Shown: one piece after another, positions 16,957 to 25,119 of the stretch
Numbering within the stretch: the first letter of the stretch is position 1
Layout of the letters: each line of letters starts with the position of its first letter
Source: Alkalihalophilus pseudofirmus OF4
Lineage (GTDB): Bacteria > Bacillota > Bacilli > Bacillales > Bacillaceae_D
Assembly: GCF_000005825.2 (NCBI RefSeq)
Contig: NC_013791.2
Coordinates: 1,178,001 to 1,242,000 of the forward strand
Length of the DNA stretch: 64,000 bases
Direction: 5' to 3'
Position numbers and translations under genes: made by a program
The notes under the pieces: model-generated
Told to the model about the DNA's origin: nothing
What the model saw: only the letters and a program-made list of their open reading frames with translations
The model's database searches: none

Positions 16957-17070
16957 TTACACAAAACGATAAGGTGTAGTACGATGTATGTAGGCAGGGA
17001 CTGTCTTTTCGAATGGTTTGACTGACTGTTTTTTCGCTTTTTCAATCATCGCTTTTCCTGTTTTTTTCAT
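16957..17070 (-). CDS. 37-residue basic small protein
   Basis: A minus-strand frame ATG 17070 to TAA 16957. It begins MKKTGKAMIEKAKKQ and ends AYIHRTTPYRFV, with twelve Lys/Arg in 37 residues. A near-perfect AGGAGGT lies seven bases before the ATG, which makes translation likely. The N-terminal half can form a basic amphipathic helix; the second half has aromatic and Pro residues. No Cys, no membrane span. I do not recognise it. It would be missed by standard length cut-offs. Confidence 0.55.
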   Translation of the reverse strand: MKKTGKAMIEKAKKQSVKPFEKTVPAYIHRTTPYRFV

Positions 17071-17225
17071 TTCAATACCTCCTGAATTGATCTTGTATTA
17101 TCATGTAGCTGTATGATTATCTTGACCAAGGGAACGATTTAACTATTCATCGTTACATATAACCAAAAAATTGAAACAATTTTTATTTTTTTTCGTATAT
17201 ACATAAAAAGAGGAGGGACGTTTAT

Positions 17226-17879
17226 ATGGAATGGCTAGATTCCGCAACAATCGGCTTTTTTGTAGTCTTTTTAGGCACATTATTCTTATTTGGTGAACTT
17301 CTTGTTAGAATGAGAGGGATTTTCGCGATACTCGGTGTGGCCATTATGGCTATGTATTTCTCTTATCACCTAGCGGGTGACGTAGGATTTTGGGTTGTCA
17401 TTCTTTATGTCGTTGGTTTAGCACTGATTATTGTAGATGGTAAAGTAATTACTGATGGGACAGTCGCCTTATTAGGTGTGCTTCTTATGATTACAGGTCT
17501 AGCTTTGCCTGCACCAGATTTAATTTATGGTATTTTAGTATCAATGGGCTTTTTAGTAGGTGGGTTTAGTTCCGGTTTATTTTTGAAAGTATTTCCATCT
17601 CGTGATCTCTGGGCTCGTCTTACGTTAAAAGACCGTCTGACAGGGGATATGGGGTATAACTCTTTAAGAGAAGATTACCGAGAGCTGGTAGGTAAAGAAG
17701 GTAGAACCCTTAGTGCGTTTAGGCCTACGGGAACCGTCGAAATTGAAGATAAGCATTATAGTGCTACAAGCGGGGGACAATGGCTTGAGGCTAATATGAC
17801 GGTGAAAGTCACTGATGTTGATGGGACACGAATTGTGGTAAAGAAGATTAACGAAGAAAAACCAAGCGATGAGGCCTGA
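17226..17879 (+). CDS. NfeD-like membrane protein
   Basis: A 217-residue protein with about five membrane segments in the first 125 residues and a soluble C-terminal OB-type domain. That domain (GKEGRTLSAFRPTGTVEIEDKHYSA..GQWLEA.MTVKVTDVDGTRIVV, about 150-205) is the NfeD C-terminal domain. NfeD proteins usually partner with flotillin-like proteins in membrane domains; no flotillin gene adjoins. The site AGAGGAGGG precedes the ATG. It occupies the place where B. subtilis has yqgC, but I do not claim orthology. Confidence 0.75.
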   Translation: MEWLDSATIGFFVVFLGTLFLFGELLVRMRGIFAILGVAIMAMYFSYHLAGDVGFWVVILYVVGLALIIVDGKVITDGTVALLGVLLMITGLALPAPDLIYGILVSMGFLVGGFSSGLFLKVFPSRDLWARLTLKDRLTGDMGYNSLREDYRELVGKEGRTLSAFRPTGTVEIEDKHYSATSGGQWLEANMTVKVTDVDGTRIVVKKINEEKPSDEA

Positions 17880-17903
17880 TCAGGCTCATCACTTGGTTTT
17901 TTG
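17861..17903. terminator. Terminator between convergent nfeD-like gene and yqgB
   Basis: ACCAAG and GATGAG blocks at 17861-17873 pair with CTCATC and CTTGGT at 17884-17897, with an extra inner palindrome CCTGATCAGG. A T run follows. The 3' ends of both genes lie in the stem. Confidence 0.75.
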
Positions 17904-18659
17904 TTTTGGTTTTGGAATAGCGCTTAGCGCATAGACAATCATACAAAGTATAGCCAAAACTAAGAAGTATCCAGGGATGCCCCCTATAAAAACGTCTGCC
18001 CAAGCAAATAAGATCACAGGAAGGGTCATCGCATAAGCTGTAATTAACCACATATGACGATACTGAATGTTTTTTCTGGTACCTCTAAATAATAAAGCAA
18101 CAAAAGCCAAGATTGTTATCCCGAGAAAAGCAAGCCCTAATACGCCGCTGTACATAAGCAATGATATGATAGCGAGCAAGAAAGGGAGGAATCCTTTAAT
18201 ATCAGTTAGCCGTTCGTTAAGCTCTGTGTCACTGACCTCTTGGAGCCCTATTAAAGAATAATTAACAGAATGCGTTGAACCATACCTGAATAGGAGTGCT
18301 TCATTCTGTTGAAAAATAATTCCTTCGCCAAGCTGTTCAAGGTCTTGGGTAGTTAATTCATTATTTGGGTCAAGAACAAAAACCCCCTCAGACAGCGATT
18401 CGTTTACATAAGGTTGTTCAATTTCTGCTTGCAGTTCACCATTCTTTAGAGAGAAGGGCGGCAAGTCGTTTTCAAGGCTCTCTTCAAGCTGGTTTATGCT
18501 GGATACATACGTCATAATAAGAGAGACTATAAAAGGTATACATGCAATAAACACGACAAGTAATACATGAAGCAGTGCTTTAGTGACAGGCTGGAATCTG
18601 CTGTATGCTAAAACCTTCTTATCATATAAACTTTTATAAAAAAATTGGAAAGTGCTCAT
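17889..18659 (-). CDS. yqgB: DUF1189 membrane protein YqgB
   Basis: A 256-residue protein with one N-terminal membrane segment (about 28-52), a 100-residue extracytoplasmic domain, then four or five closely packed segments to the C terminus. This is the DUF1189 layout seen in B. subtilis YqgB and maltodextrin-operon YvdJ/MalA-type proteins. It sits in the ispG-sodA interval as YqgB does. Function unknown. Convergent with the NfeD-like gene and divergent from the Na/Pi transporter. Confidence 0.75.
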   Translation of the reverse strand: MSTFQFFYKSLYDKKVLAYSRFQPVTKALLHVLLVVFIACIPFIVSLIMTYVSSINQLEESLENDLPPFSLKNGELQAEIEQPYVNESLSEGVFVLDPNNELTTQDLEQLGEGIIFQQNEALLFRYGSTHSVNYSLIGLQEVSDTELNERLTDIKGFLPFLLAIISLLMYSGVLGLAFLGITILAFVALLFRGTRKNIQYRHMWLITAYAMTLPVILFAWADVFIGGIPGYFLVLAILCMIVYALSAIPKPKQKTK

Positions 18660-18785
18660 TTTATTCTCCTCTCATACCACCACATATTTTATCTGAAGGC
18701 GGTAGTTTCAACAAGTTTCAAATACATGAACAAGTTTAATTTTGGAAAAGCTCGAGCTTATAAAAAAAAATTTTAAAAATCATAT

Positions 18786-18852
18786 TTACAAAATGTTTAT
18801 AAATGCTTAATAATAGATGGGGTGTCATTGTTGAGGTTTGTCGAAAGTCGAA
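18786..18852 (+). promoter_or_regulatory. Promoter with Spo0A-box-like repeats
   Basis: TTTACA near 18786, 17 bp, TAATAA is a plausible sigma-A promoter for the Na/Pi gene. Downstream, TGTCGAA at 18839-18845 is a perfect 0A-box core followed directly by AGTCGAA (18846-18852). If real, Spo0A would bind between the promoter and the gene and repress. Not tested. Confidence 0.35.
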
Positions 18853-18896
18853 AAATTAAATAGGAATGACTTTCTAAAATGAGGGGATGAGATTAA

Positions 18897-20522
18897 GTGG
18901 ATTTACAGACACTTTTGTTCATGTTTTTTGGGGGCCTCGGGATTTTCCTTTTTGGGATTAAATTTATGGGGGACGGCCTTCAAAAAGTAGCAGGGGAGAG
19001 ACTGCGTGACTTATTGGACAAGTTTACAACGAACCCTGTTATGGGGGTTTTTGCCGGGTTATTTGTAACAGTATTGCTACAAACAAGTACCGGTACAACA
19101 GTTTTAACGATTGGACTCGTAAATGCTGGTTTTATGACATTGAAACAAGCGATCGGTGTCATAATGGGTGCTAACATTGGAACGACAGTAACAGCGTTCA
19201 TTATTGGTATTAAAATCTCAGCCTACTCACTGCCAATCATTGCTTTAGGGTCTGCCTTGATTTTCTTCTTCAAACAGAAGAAAGTAAATAATTTTGGTCA
19301 GGTCATTTTTGGATTTGGTGCATTATTCTACGGGTTAGACCTAATGGGAGAAGGATTAAAGCCATTGCGTGACTTGCAAGCATTTGCTGATTTAACGGTT
19401 CAAATGGCAGATAATCCGCTGCTTGGTGTGTTGATTGGTACCATTTTCACAGTTGCCGTCCAAAGTTCCAGCGCATCAATTGGACTCTTGCAGCAACTGT
19501 ATGATCAAGGAGCGATGACTTTAGATGCTGTTCTTCCTGTATTGTTTGGAGATAATATTGGAACAACTATTACAGCTATCTTAGCTGCTATTGGGGCATC
19601 TGTTGCCGCAAAACGTGCAGCGTTAACTCATGTAATTTTTAATTTGATTGGTACTGTAATTGTATTAATTGTTTTCCCACTGTTCTTAAACTTAATAAGT
19701 TTCTTAGCGTTAGAACTGGGGTTAAACCGCCCGATGACGATTGCTTTTGCTCATGGTATATTTAACGTTTCGAACACCATAATTCAGCTTCCGTTTGTTG
19801 CAGTTCTAGCTGTTATTGTAACGAAGCTTGTACCAGGTGATGAGTATACGGTTGAATACAAAGCGAAGCATCTTGATCCTCGCTTTATCGGCAGATCGCC
19901 TGCTATTGCTTTAGGACAAGCCAAGCAAGAGGTTATTCGAATGGCAGATTTCTCTGAAAAAGGGCTCATTGAAGTTAGTCAATACTTAGAGAATGGACAG
20001 AAACGTCATGCCGAAATGGCAACACAGTTTGAAAGTGCGATTAATAACCTAGATCGCAAGATCACAGAATATCTTATTCAAATCTCATCACGTTCACTAT
20101 CGGATCAAGATTCTAAGATGCACTCAATGCTTATGGATACTGTTCGTGATATCGAGCGGATCGGTGATCATATAGAGAATATTGTAGAGCTTAAGGATTA
20201 TCAAAAAACTCATAAAGTAGTCATGTCAGACACGGCAATCAGTGACTTACGTGAGATGTTTGATTTGACGATCTCTACTTTGCAAGAAGCTATTTCCTCT
20301 CTAGACAACGGGGATATTGATCAAGCTCGTTCTGTTCTTGAGAAGGAAGATCTTATTGATAAGATGGAGCGTAAACTCCGTAAACAGCATATTGCCCGGG
20401 TGAACGAAGGAAGATGTTCGGGTGCAGCCGGCATTGTGTTTGTTGATATTGTAAGCAACCTAGAACGTATCGGTGACCACTCAGTGAATATCGCTGAAGC
20501 GGTTATTGGAGAAGTTCGCTAA
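18897..20522 (+). CDS. Na+/phosphate cotransporter family protein (NptA type, with PhoU-like tail)
   Basis: A 541-residue membrane protein. Two inverted Na/Pi domains carry the paired motifs LLQTSTGTTVLTIGLVNAG (about residues 60-80) and VQSSSASIGLLQ (about 190), each followed by the G-x-NIGTT signature (GANIGTT, GDNIGTT). Residues 340-541 form a cytoplasmic PhoU-like helical domain (DIERIGDHIENI and NLERIGDHSVNIAEA). It should import phosphate with sodium. The GTG start follows GAGGGGATGAG. In B. subtilis the Pst phosphate ABC operon sits further along this region but is absent here, so this protein may matter for phosphate supply. Confidence 0.88.
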   Translation: MDLQTLLFMFFGGLGIFLFGIKFMGDGLQKVAGERLRDLLDKFTTNPVMGVFAGLFVTVLLQTSTGTTVLTIGLVNAGFMTLKQAIGVIMGANIGTTVTAFIIGIKISAYSLPIIALGSALIFFFKQKKVNNFGQVIFGFGALFYGLDLMGEGLKPLRDLQAFADLTVQMADNPLLGVLIGTIFTVAVQSSSASIGLLQQLYDQGAMTLDAVLPVLFGDNIGTTITAILAAIGASVAAKRAALTHVIFNLIGTVIVLIVFPLFLNLISFLALELGLNRPMTIAFAHGIFNVSNTIIQLPFVAVLAVIVTKLVPGDEYTVEYKAKHLDPRFIGRSPAIALGQAKQEVIRMADFSEKGLIEVSQYLENGQKRHAEMATQFESAINNLDRKITEYLIQISSRSLSDQDSKMHSMLMDTVRDIERIGDHIENIVELKDYQKTHKVVMSDTAISDLREMFDLTISTLQEAISSLDNGDIDQARSVLEKEDLIDKMERKLRKQHIARVNEGRCSGAAGIVFVDIVSNLERIGDHSVNIAEAVIGEVR

Positions 20523-20531
20523 TGTTTGAGG

Positions 20532-20560
20532 GCTGTCCAGATAGGGCAGCTCTTTTCCTT
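20532..20560 (+). terminator. Terminator after Na/Pi gene
   Basis: GCTGTCC at 20532-20538 pairs with GGGCAGC at 20544-20550, followed by a T-rich run. Confidence 0.6.
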
Positions 20561-20730
20561 TGTATAAATGGAGGAAAGGACGCAATGATAAATTAAATTG
20601 CTATAGTTCGTTCATTTTGTAAAATACATTCAGAGTGGCACTTTTTTAGGATGATTTGTGCTATAATTGACAAGCATCAAGCCCAGATTTTGTTTAATTT
20701 ACTTGTTAGCCCAAAAAATAAAAAAACATA

Positions 20731-20759
20731 TTGACTTTATCTTCAGAGGTTGGTATTAT
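20731..20759 (+). promoter_or_regulatory. Promoter of the tRNA operon
   Basis: TTGACT at 20731-20736, 17 bp, TATTAT at 20754-20759, about 40 bp before the first tRNA. Confidence 0.6.
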
Positions 20760-20800
20760 AATTCTTGTCTTCAACAAAAGACAGATGTTACATAATTTAT

Positions 20801-20875
20801 TCCACAGTAGCTCAGTGGTAGAGCAATCGGCTGTTAACCGATCGGTCGTAGGTTCGAGTCCTACCTGTGGAGCCA
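20801..20875 (+). tRNA. tRNA-Asn (GTT)
   Basis: 75 nt with encoded CCA. Acceptor TCCACAG pairs with CTGTGGA, anticodon loop CTGTTAA gives GTT, T loop GGTTCGAGTCC. First of five tRNAs in one transcription unit. Confidence 0.95.
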
Positions 20876-20879
20876 TTAT

Positions 20880-20953
20880 GGCGGTGTAGCTCAGCTGGCT
20901 AGAGCGTACGGTTCATACCCGTGAGGTCGGGGGTTCGATCCCCTCCGCCGCTA
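20880..20953 (+). tRNA. tRNA-Met (CAT, elongator)
   Basis: GGCGGTG acceptor arm with CGCCGCT, anticodon loop GTTCATACC gives CAT. The sequence agrees with the elongator Met tRNA of Bacillus. The discriminator A is followed by TCC, so CCA is not encoded. Confidence 0.93.
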
Positions 20954-20977
20954 TCCTAATTACATACATAATCAAAT

Positions 20978-21051
20978 GGCGATTGTGGCGAAGTGGTTAA
21001 CGCACCGGATTGTGGTTCCGGCATTCGTGGGTTCGATTCCCATCAGTCGCC
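20978..21051 (+). tRNA. tRNA-His (GTG)
   Basis: Eight-pair acceptor GGCGATTG with CAGTCGCC, i.e. the extra G-1 typical of tRNA-His is encoded. Anticodon loop ATTGTGGT gives GTG. Downstream CCT shows CCA is not encoded. Confidence 0.93.
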
Positions 21052-21059
21052 CCTTACAT

Positions 21060-21136
21060 GGACCCTTAGCTCAGTTGGTTAGAGCAGTCGGCTCATAACC
21101 GATCGGTCGTAGGTTCGAGTCCTACAGGGTCCACCA
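21060..21136 (+). tRNA. tRNA-Ile2 (CAT, lysidine type) or Met
   Basis: 77 nt with CCA, acceptor GGACCCT with AGGGTCC, anticodon CAT. It differs from both the initiator (CGCGGGG start) and the elongator Met at 20880. It closely resembles what I recall of the Bacillus tRNA whose CAT is modified by TilS to read AUA. Confidence 0.8.
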
Positions 21137-21150
21137 TTATTTTATATCGC

Positions 21151-21243
21151 GGAGGAATACCCAAGTCCGGCTGAAGGGATCGGTCTTGAAAACCGACAGG
21201 CGGGTTAAACCGCGCGGGGGTTCGAATCCCTCTTCCTCCGCCA
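21151..21243 (+). tRNA. tRNA-Ser (TGA)
   Basis: 93 nt with a long variable arm (GGCGGGTTAAACCGC region), acceptor GGAGGAA with TTCCTCC, anticodon loop TCTTGAAAA gives TGA, CCA encoded. Confidence 0.95.
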
Positions 21244-21271
21244 TACATACTGATAATTGATCTACATAGAT

Positions 21272-21302
21272 AAAGAGCTGCCCCCTCGGGTAGCTCTTTT
21301 GT
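21272..21302 (+). terminator. Terminator of the tRNA operon
   Basis: AAAGAGCTGCCC at 21272-21283 pairs with GGGTAGCTCTTTT at 21288-21300, with one G-T pair. Confidence 0.75.
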
Positions 21303-21320
21303 GTTGAATAACTATATTAG

Positions 21321-21507
21321 GCGAGAACAAATGGAAGCAATTCAGCTCTGAAACGATACAATTTGGTGTAAGAGTGACGCAATTGGAGTTTGAACCGGCG
21401 CAATAAAAGCAGAGTGACGCAATTAAGCGATCAACCAATTCAATTCTGTGATCCACCCGCGCAATCACTTCTCTAATTAGCGCATAAACTGATTGAAAAC
21501 ATACAAT
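21321..21507 (+). repeat. Array of nine 21-bp units ending in a CGCAAT-like core (array A)
   Basis: The core's last T falls at 21341, 21362, 21383, 21404, 21423, 21444, 21465, 21486 (degenerate, GCGCATA) and 21507: period 21 with a single 19-bp step. The best units read GAGTGACGCAAT, CGGCGCAAT and CCCGCGCAAT. Only the end of each unit is conserved; the first 10-12 bases vary. It fills the gap between the tRNA terminator and the 3' end of uppP. The 19-bp unit breaks any reading frame, so it is unlikely to be coding. It corresponds unit by unit to array B at 38.5 kb. Confidence 0.75.
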
Positions 21508-21586
21508 TAAATTTCCGACCGCTGGGTGACATAACCATACCCGCTTTATTCACCTGCGGCTCTGAATTATGACGATTTCTTAATGT

Positions 21587-22399
21587 TTAGGTTAAGAATA
21601 TCCAAGTGATAAGACCAAGTGAAATACAGTACACGGCAAAATAACTTAATTTTGCTTTTTGAACCATGGCAATCAACCACTTAATACTGATAATGGCAAA
21701 CAAAAATGAAGAAATGAAGGCTAACCATAATTCAAAGCCCACACCGTCTGTAAATTGCCCGATAATCTCAGGAAGTTTTAAAAGGGTAATTCCAGATATA
21801 ATAGGAATGGAGAGTAAAAAGGAGTAGCGAAGAGCTGTCTCTTTGTTCAAACCGCACCACAGGGCCACAACGAGAGTACTTCCTGCACGTGATATGCCTG
21901 GTATGACTGCTAATGCCTGCCCGAGCCCGATTAATACCGCATGCCCCCATGTTATTTCCTTTGGTCCCCTCAATCCCTCATTTACACCATGTTCAATTAA
22001 GATTAAAAAGATCCCGGTGATAATCAGAGCAGCGCCGATCGTCGCTGTATTGGTGATGGAGTCTCCAAACCAACCTTCCATCAGCTTACCGACAATCATT
22101 GTAATAAGAGTAGAGGCGGCCATTAAAGCAGTAAATCTGAAATCGCCTTCGCTTCGTTGGTCTTTCTTAAAAAGATATTGATAAGAACCCTGTAAAAGCT
22201 TCAACACATCTTTTCTAAAATACAATAAAACGGCAAGCAAAGATGCTAAATGCAGAAACACTTCAAATGTTAAGGGGCTATCACTCATATTTATCTTAAG
22301 CAGTTTTTCAAAAATGAGGAGATGAGCACTGCTTGAGATGGGAAGAAATTCTGAAATTCCTTGTATAAACCCTATGAATAAAGCTTCAATCCACGACAT
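21587..22399 (-). CDS. uppP: Undecaprenyl-diphosphatase (UppP/BacA)
   Basis: A 270-residue membrane enzyme that dephosphorylates undecaprenyl diphosphate to recycle the cell-wall lipid carrier; also gives bacitracin tolerance. Signature motifs are GFIQGISEFLPISSSAH near residues 10-27 and the second P-loop-like motif IPGISRAGST near 165, with about eight membrane segments. The ATG follows AAAGGAGGA. Monocistronic, divergent from sodA. Confidence 0.95.
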   Translation of the reverse strand: MSWIEALFIGFIQGISEFLPISSSAHLLIFEKLLKINMSDSPLTFEVFLHLASLLAVLLYFRKDVLKLLQGSYQYLFKKDQRSEGDFRFTALMAASTLITMIVGKLMEGWFGDSITNTATIGAALIITGIFLILIEHGVNEGLRGPKEITWGHAVLIGLGQALAVIPGISRAGSTLVVALWCGLNKETALRYSFLLSIPIISGITLLKLPEIIGQFTDGVGFELWLAFISSFLFAIISIKWLIAMVQKAKLSYFAVYCISLGLITWIFLT

Positions 22400-22466
22400 T
22401 AGATCCTCCTTTAAAGCTAAGTTATTACATTCTTATGGGACAAGAAATGAATTTATGATCCATCTT

Positions 22467-22492
22467 GTTTAAAGGGGTTAGGTAGTGGGAAA
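22467..22492 (+). promoter_or_regulatory. Possible sigma-B promoter upstream of sodA
   Basis: GTTTAA at 22467-22472, 14 bp, GGGAAA at 22487-22492. The -35 fits the sigma-B pattern well; the -10 matches GGGTAT at four of six. It is 176 bp before the gene, so it is only a candidate. Confidence 0.25.
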
Positions 22493-22668
22493 TGTATAAA
22501 GGTGTGCGAAATCGAAAGAATAGTGCATTATCGTTGCAACAAAGAGAAGATTTTGGTAATGTAGAAGCGGAAAGACTTAAGAAACATAACTGTTGATTAA
22601 GTCATTTGCCTTTTGGGAAAAGACGTCCCAAGTTACACATGTATTCATTATAAGGAGGAGATTTTGAA

Positions 22669-23277
22669 ATGGCTTACGAATTACCACAATTACCTTACGC
22701 AGCAAACGCTCTAGAACCTCATATTGATGAGCAAACAATGAATATTCACCACGGGAAGCATCACAACACTTACATCACTAAATTAAATGCAGCACTTGAA
22801 GGACATGATGATCTTCAAAGCAAAAGCATTGAAGAGCTTGTAAGTAACCTTGATGCAGTACCTGAGAACATTCGTGGTGCAGTACGTAACAATGGTGGCG
22901 GACATGCTAACCACACTTTCTTCTGGCAAATCCTTAGCCCGAATGGTGGCGGTGCACCAACTGGCGAATTAGCAGATGCAATTAATTCAGAATTTGGCAG
23001 CTTTGAAGCATTCAAAGAGAAGTTTGCTGATGCAGGGGCTAACCGTTTCGGTTCTGGTTGGGCATGGCTAATTGTTGATGGCGGAAAGCTTGCTGTTACA
23101 AGCACTCCAAACCAAGATACGCCTCTTATGGAAGGTAAAACACCAATCCTAGGATTAGATGTTTGGGAGCACGCTTACTACTTAAACTACCAAAACCGTC
23201 GTCCTGACTACATCAACGCATTCTGGAATGTAGTTAACTGGGAAGAGGTTTCAAAACGTTACGCTGAAGCAAAATAA
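22669..23277 (+). CDS. sodA: Superoxide dismutase, manganese type
   Basis: A 202-residue cytoplasmic enzyme that disproportionates superoxide. Metal ligands are H27 (MNIHHGKHH), H82 ([10 protein letters not shown]), D164 and H168 ([15 protein letters not shown]). The GGGGAPTGE stretch and the QDTP region suit the Mn form. AAGGAGGAG precedes the ATG. It lies before yqgE as in B. subtilis. A strong terminator follows. Confidence 0.97.
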   Translation: MAYELPQLPYAANALEPHIDEQTMNIHHGKHHNTYITKLNAALEGHDDLQSKSIEELVSNLDAVPENIRGAVRNNGGGHANHTFFWQILSPNGGGAPTGELADAINSEFGSFEAFKEKFADAGANRFGSGWAWLIVDGGKLAVTSTPNQDTPLMEGKTPILGLDVWEHAYYLNYQNRRPDYINAFWNVVNWEEVSKRYAEAK

Positions 23278-23283
23278 TAATTA

Positions 23284-23319
23284 GAAAAGCAAAGTCCAAG
23301 CGGGCTTTGCTTTTTTTTG
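23284..23319 (+). terminator. Terminator of sodA
   Basis: AAAGCAAAGTCC pairs with GGGCTTTGCTTT with one G-T pair, followed by eight T. Confidence 0.8.
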
Positions 23320-23339
23320 TGTGGATTGGCTAAACACTC

Positions 23340-23724
23340 CTTTCCGCTTTTAGATTATCCAGCTTCAAGGGCTATTCGCTCGAGGTTCCTTCCGTCCGTT
23401 AAACGAGATCAAAAAGCGACCTCTTATTACCGGCCGTCCAGGACTTGTCGCTCATAAACAAGCCCTTTCCGCTTTTATTTTGTCCAGCTTCAAGGGCTAT
23501 TCGCTCGAGGTTCCTTCTGTCCGTTAAACGAGGTCAAAAAAGCGACCTCTTATTACCTGCCGTCCAGGATTTGTCGCTCATAAACAAGCCCTTTCCGCTT
23601 TTATTTATCCAGCTTCAATGTGCAGCGGCTCGAGGTCTTTTCATTCAAAAACTGTTTGGCAATGGCGGCCAAGCCGGTTTCTGCCTGAAAAGCTTGACGC
23701 CGCAAAACACCCCTTTCCGCTTTT
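23340..23724 (+). repeat. Three tandem units of about 125 bp (hairpin repeat family)
   Basis: Units start at CTTTCCGCTTTTA at 23340, 23465 and 23591, and a fourth boundary lies at 23713. Units one and two are nearly identical. Each contains TCCAGCTTCAAGGGCTATTC, then a hairpin, then CCGTCCAGGA and TTGTCGCTCATAAACAAGCC. Unit two has a perfect stem GAGGTC (23530-23535) with GACCTC (23544-23549). Unit three keeps only the borders and has a different middle. Open frames across it are not genes. Confidence 0.75.
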
Positions 23725-23780
23725 ATTTTGTATAACGGGTTTTTGTTAAGACACACTACTGAGTAAGGGTGGTGGAGTCG

Positions 23781-25076
23781 GTGAAGAAGTCTGTTATTCA
23801 AAAATTGCTTGGAGATGTAGAGGTAACGAGAGATTTAGTGCTTCTCCTAACGATTGGGGGATTATATGCCCTAAGTATTGCGCTTTCTAATACGTTTGTT
23901 AACGTTTATTTGTGGAAGCAGTCAGGGGAGTTTATTGATTTAGCCTTATATAATTTAACGGCTGTTATCTTTCAGCCATTAACATTTATATTAGCCGGAA
24001 GGTGGGCGAAGAAAATTGACCGTGTGATTGTGCTTAGGTTAGGGGTCATTTTTCTAGCTGGATTTTATACGACAGTGCTTTTATTAGGTGATGTTGCGAA
24101 TCATTATTTAGTGATATTAGGTGCGCTGCTCGGTATAGGGTTTGGATTTTACTGGCTTGCCTTTAATGTACTCACATTTGAGATCACTGAACCGGAAACG
24201 CGTGATTTCTTTAATGGATTTTTAGGCTTGCTTACGTCCTTTGCAGGCATGATTGGACCGATTGTTTCAGGATATATTATTACAAGGATGGAGCAGTTTA
24301 CAGGGTATTCCGTCATATTTGGAATATCACTAACTCTTTTTGTAGTAGCTGTTTTAATGAGTTTTCTTTTAAAGAGAAGAGCTGCAGAGGGCAAATTCTT
24401 TTTTAGACAAATTCTAGCGGAACGAAAAAATAATGCAAATTGGCGTCATATCCTCCATGCTCACTTTTTTCAAGGGCTTAGAGAAGGGACTTTTATCTTT
24501 GTCATTGTTGTTTGGGTATACATTGCAACAGGCAGTGAGTTGGCAATCGGTACGTATGGGCTTGTTGCTTCTGCTGTTCAATTTATAGCCTATTATACTG
24601 TTACCAGGTTGATGAAGCCGAGTTTTAGGAAGAAGTCCATTTTAATTGGCGGAGCCATTCTCTATGCTGCGATTTACCTGATTGTCTTTGATTTATCCTT
24701 TGCAAAATTAATCATGTATGGAATCGTCATTTCTATTGCGTACCCAATGTTATTAGTACCATATATTTCGCTTACTTATGATGTAATCGGTAAAGGGTGG
24801 AAGGCTGCCGAAATGAGGATCGAGTATATTGTCGTCAGGGAAGTGTTTTTAAATAGCGGCCGTATTGTATCTGTGCTGACGTTTATAGGTGCCATACTTT
24901 TATTCCCTGAAGAGAAAAGTATTCCTGTTGTACTAGCTATTCTTGGAATCGGTCACTTTATCATTTATTTCTTTGTAAGACATGTACGCTTTTCAAAGCC
25001 TGGAGGGGGAGAAAGCTACAGTTTTGCAAGACAGAAAAACGGCGACGGGGGAAGTACAGGAGGCACGAGTGTATAA
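23781..25076 (+). CDS. yqgE: MFS transporter YqgE
   Basis: A major facilitator of about 431 residues with 12 predicted membrane segments (QILAERKNNANWRHILH is the central loop). Placed between sodA and pbpA as is YqgE in B. subtilis. I prefer GTG 23781 (MKKSVIQKLLG), eight bases after AAGGGTGG; GTG 23769 overlaps that site. Substrate unknown. The C terminus is Gly/Ser-rich. A 6S-like RNA gene follows. Confidence 0.82.
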   Translation: MKKSVIQKLLGDVEVTRDLVLLLTIGGLYALSIALSNTFVNVYLWKQSGEFIDLALYNLTAVIFQPLTFILAGRWAKKIDRVIVLRLGVIFLAGFYTTVLLLGDVANHYLVILGALLGIGFGFYWLAFNVLTFEITEPETRDFFNGFLGLLTSFAGMIGPIVSGYIITRMEQFTGYSVIFGISLTLFVVAVLMSFLLKRRAAEGKFFFRQILAERKNNANWRHILHAHFFQGLREGTFIFVIVVWVYIATGSELAIGTYGLVASAVQFIAYYTVTRLMKPSFRKKSILIGGAILYAAIYLIVFDLSFAKLIMYGIVISIAYPMLLVPYISLTYDVIGKGWKAAEMRIEYIVVREVFLNSGRIVSVLTFIGAILLFPEEKSIPVVLAILGIGHFIIYFFVRHVRFSKPGGGESYSFARQKNGDGGSTGGTSV

Positions 25077-25119
25077 TGTTGCTAATTTGTGAAAGCTTCT
25101 CTAGTGGCAGTGAATTCCT

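Noticed and set aside
20574-20590. Small gene with AGGAGGAAAGG before an ATG upstream of the tRNA operon
   Set aside because: The frame ends after three codons (ATG ATA AAT TAA).
21060-21136. Initiator tRNA-fMet
   Set aside because: The acceptor begins GGACCC and forms a normal first pair; the initiator starts CGCGGGG with an unpaired first base.
21321-21507. CRISPR array
   Set aside because: Units are 21 bp in total with a conserved core of only 6-12 bp; there are no 25-40 bp identical repeats, no unique spacers of similar length and no cas genes.
21321-21507. Heptapeptide-repeat coding sequence (21 bp = 7 codons)
   Set aside because: The 19-bp unit shifts the frame in both arrays, and there is no start signal.
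23445-23801. Open frames of 96 and 66 codons across the sodA-yqgE gap
   Set aside because: Products of the tandem repeat (visible internal duplication of the peptide), no start signals.
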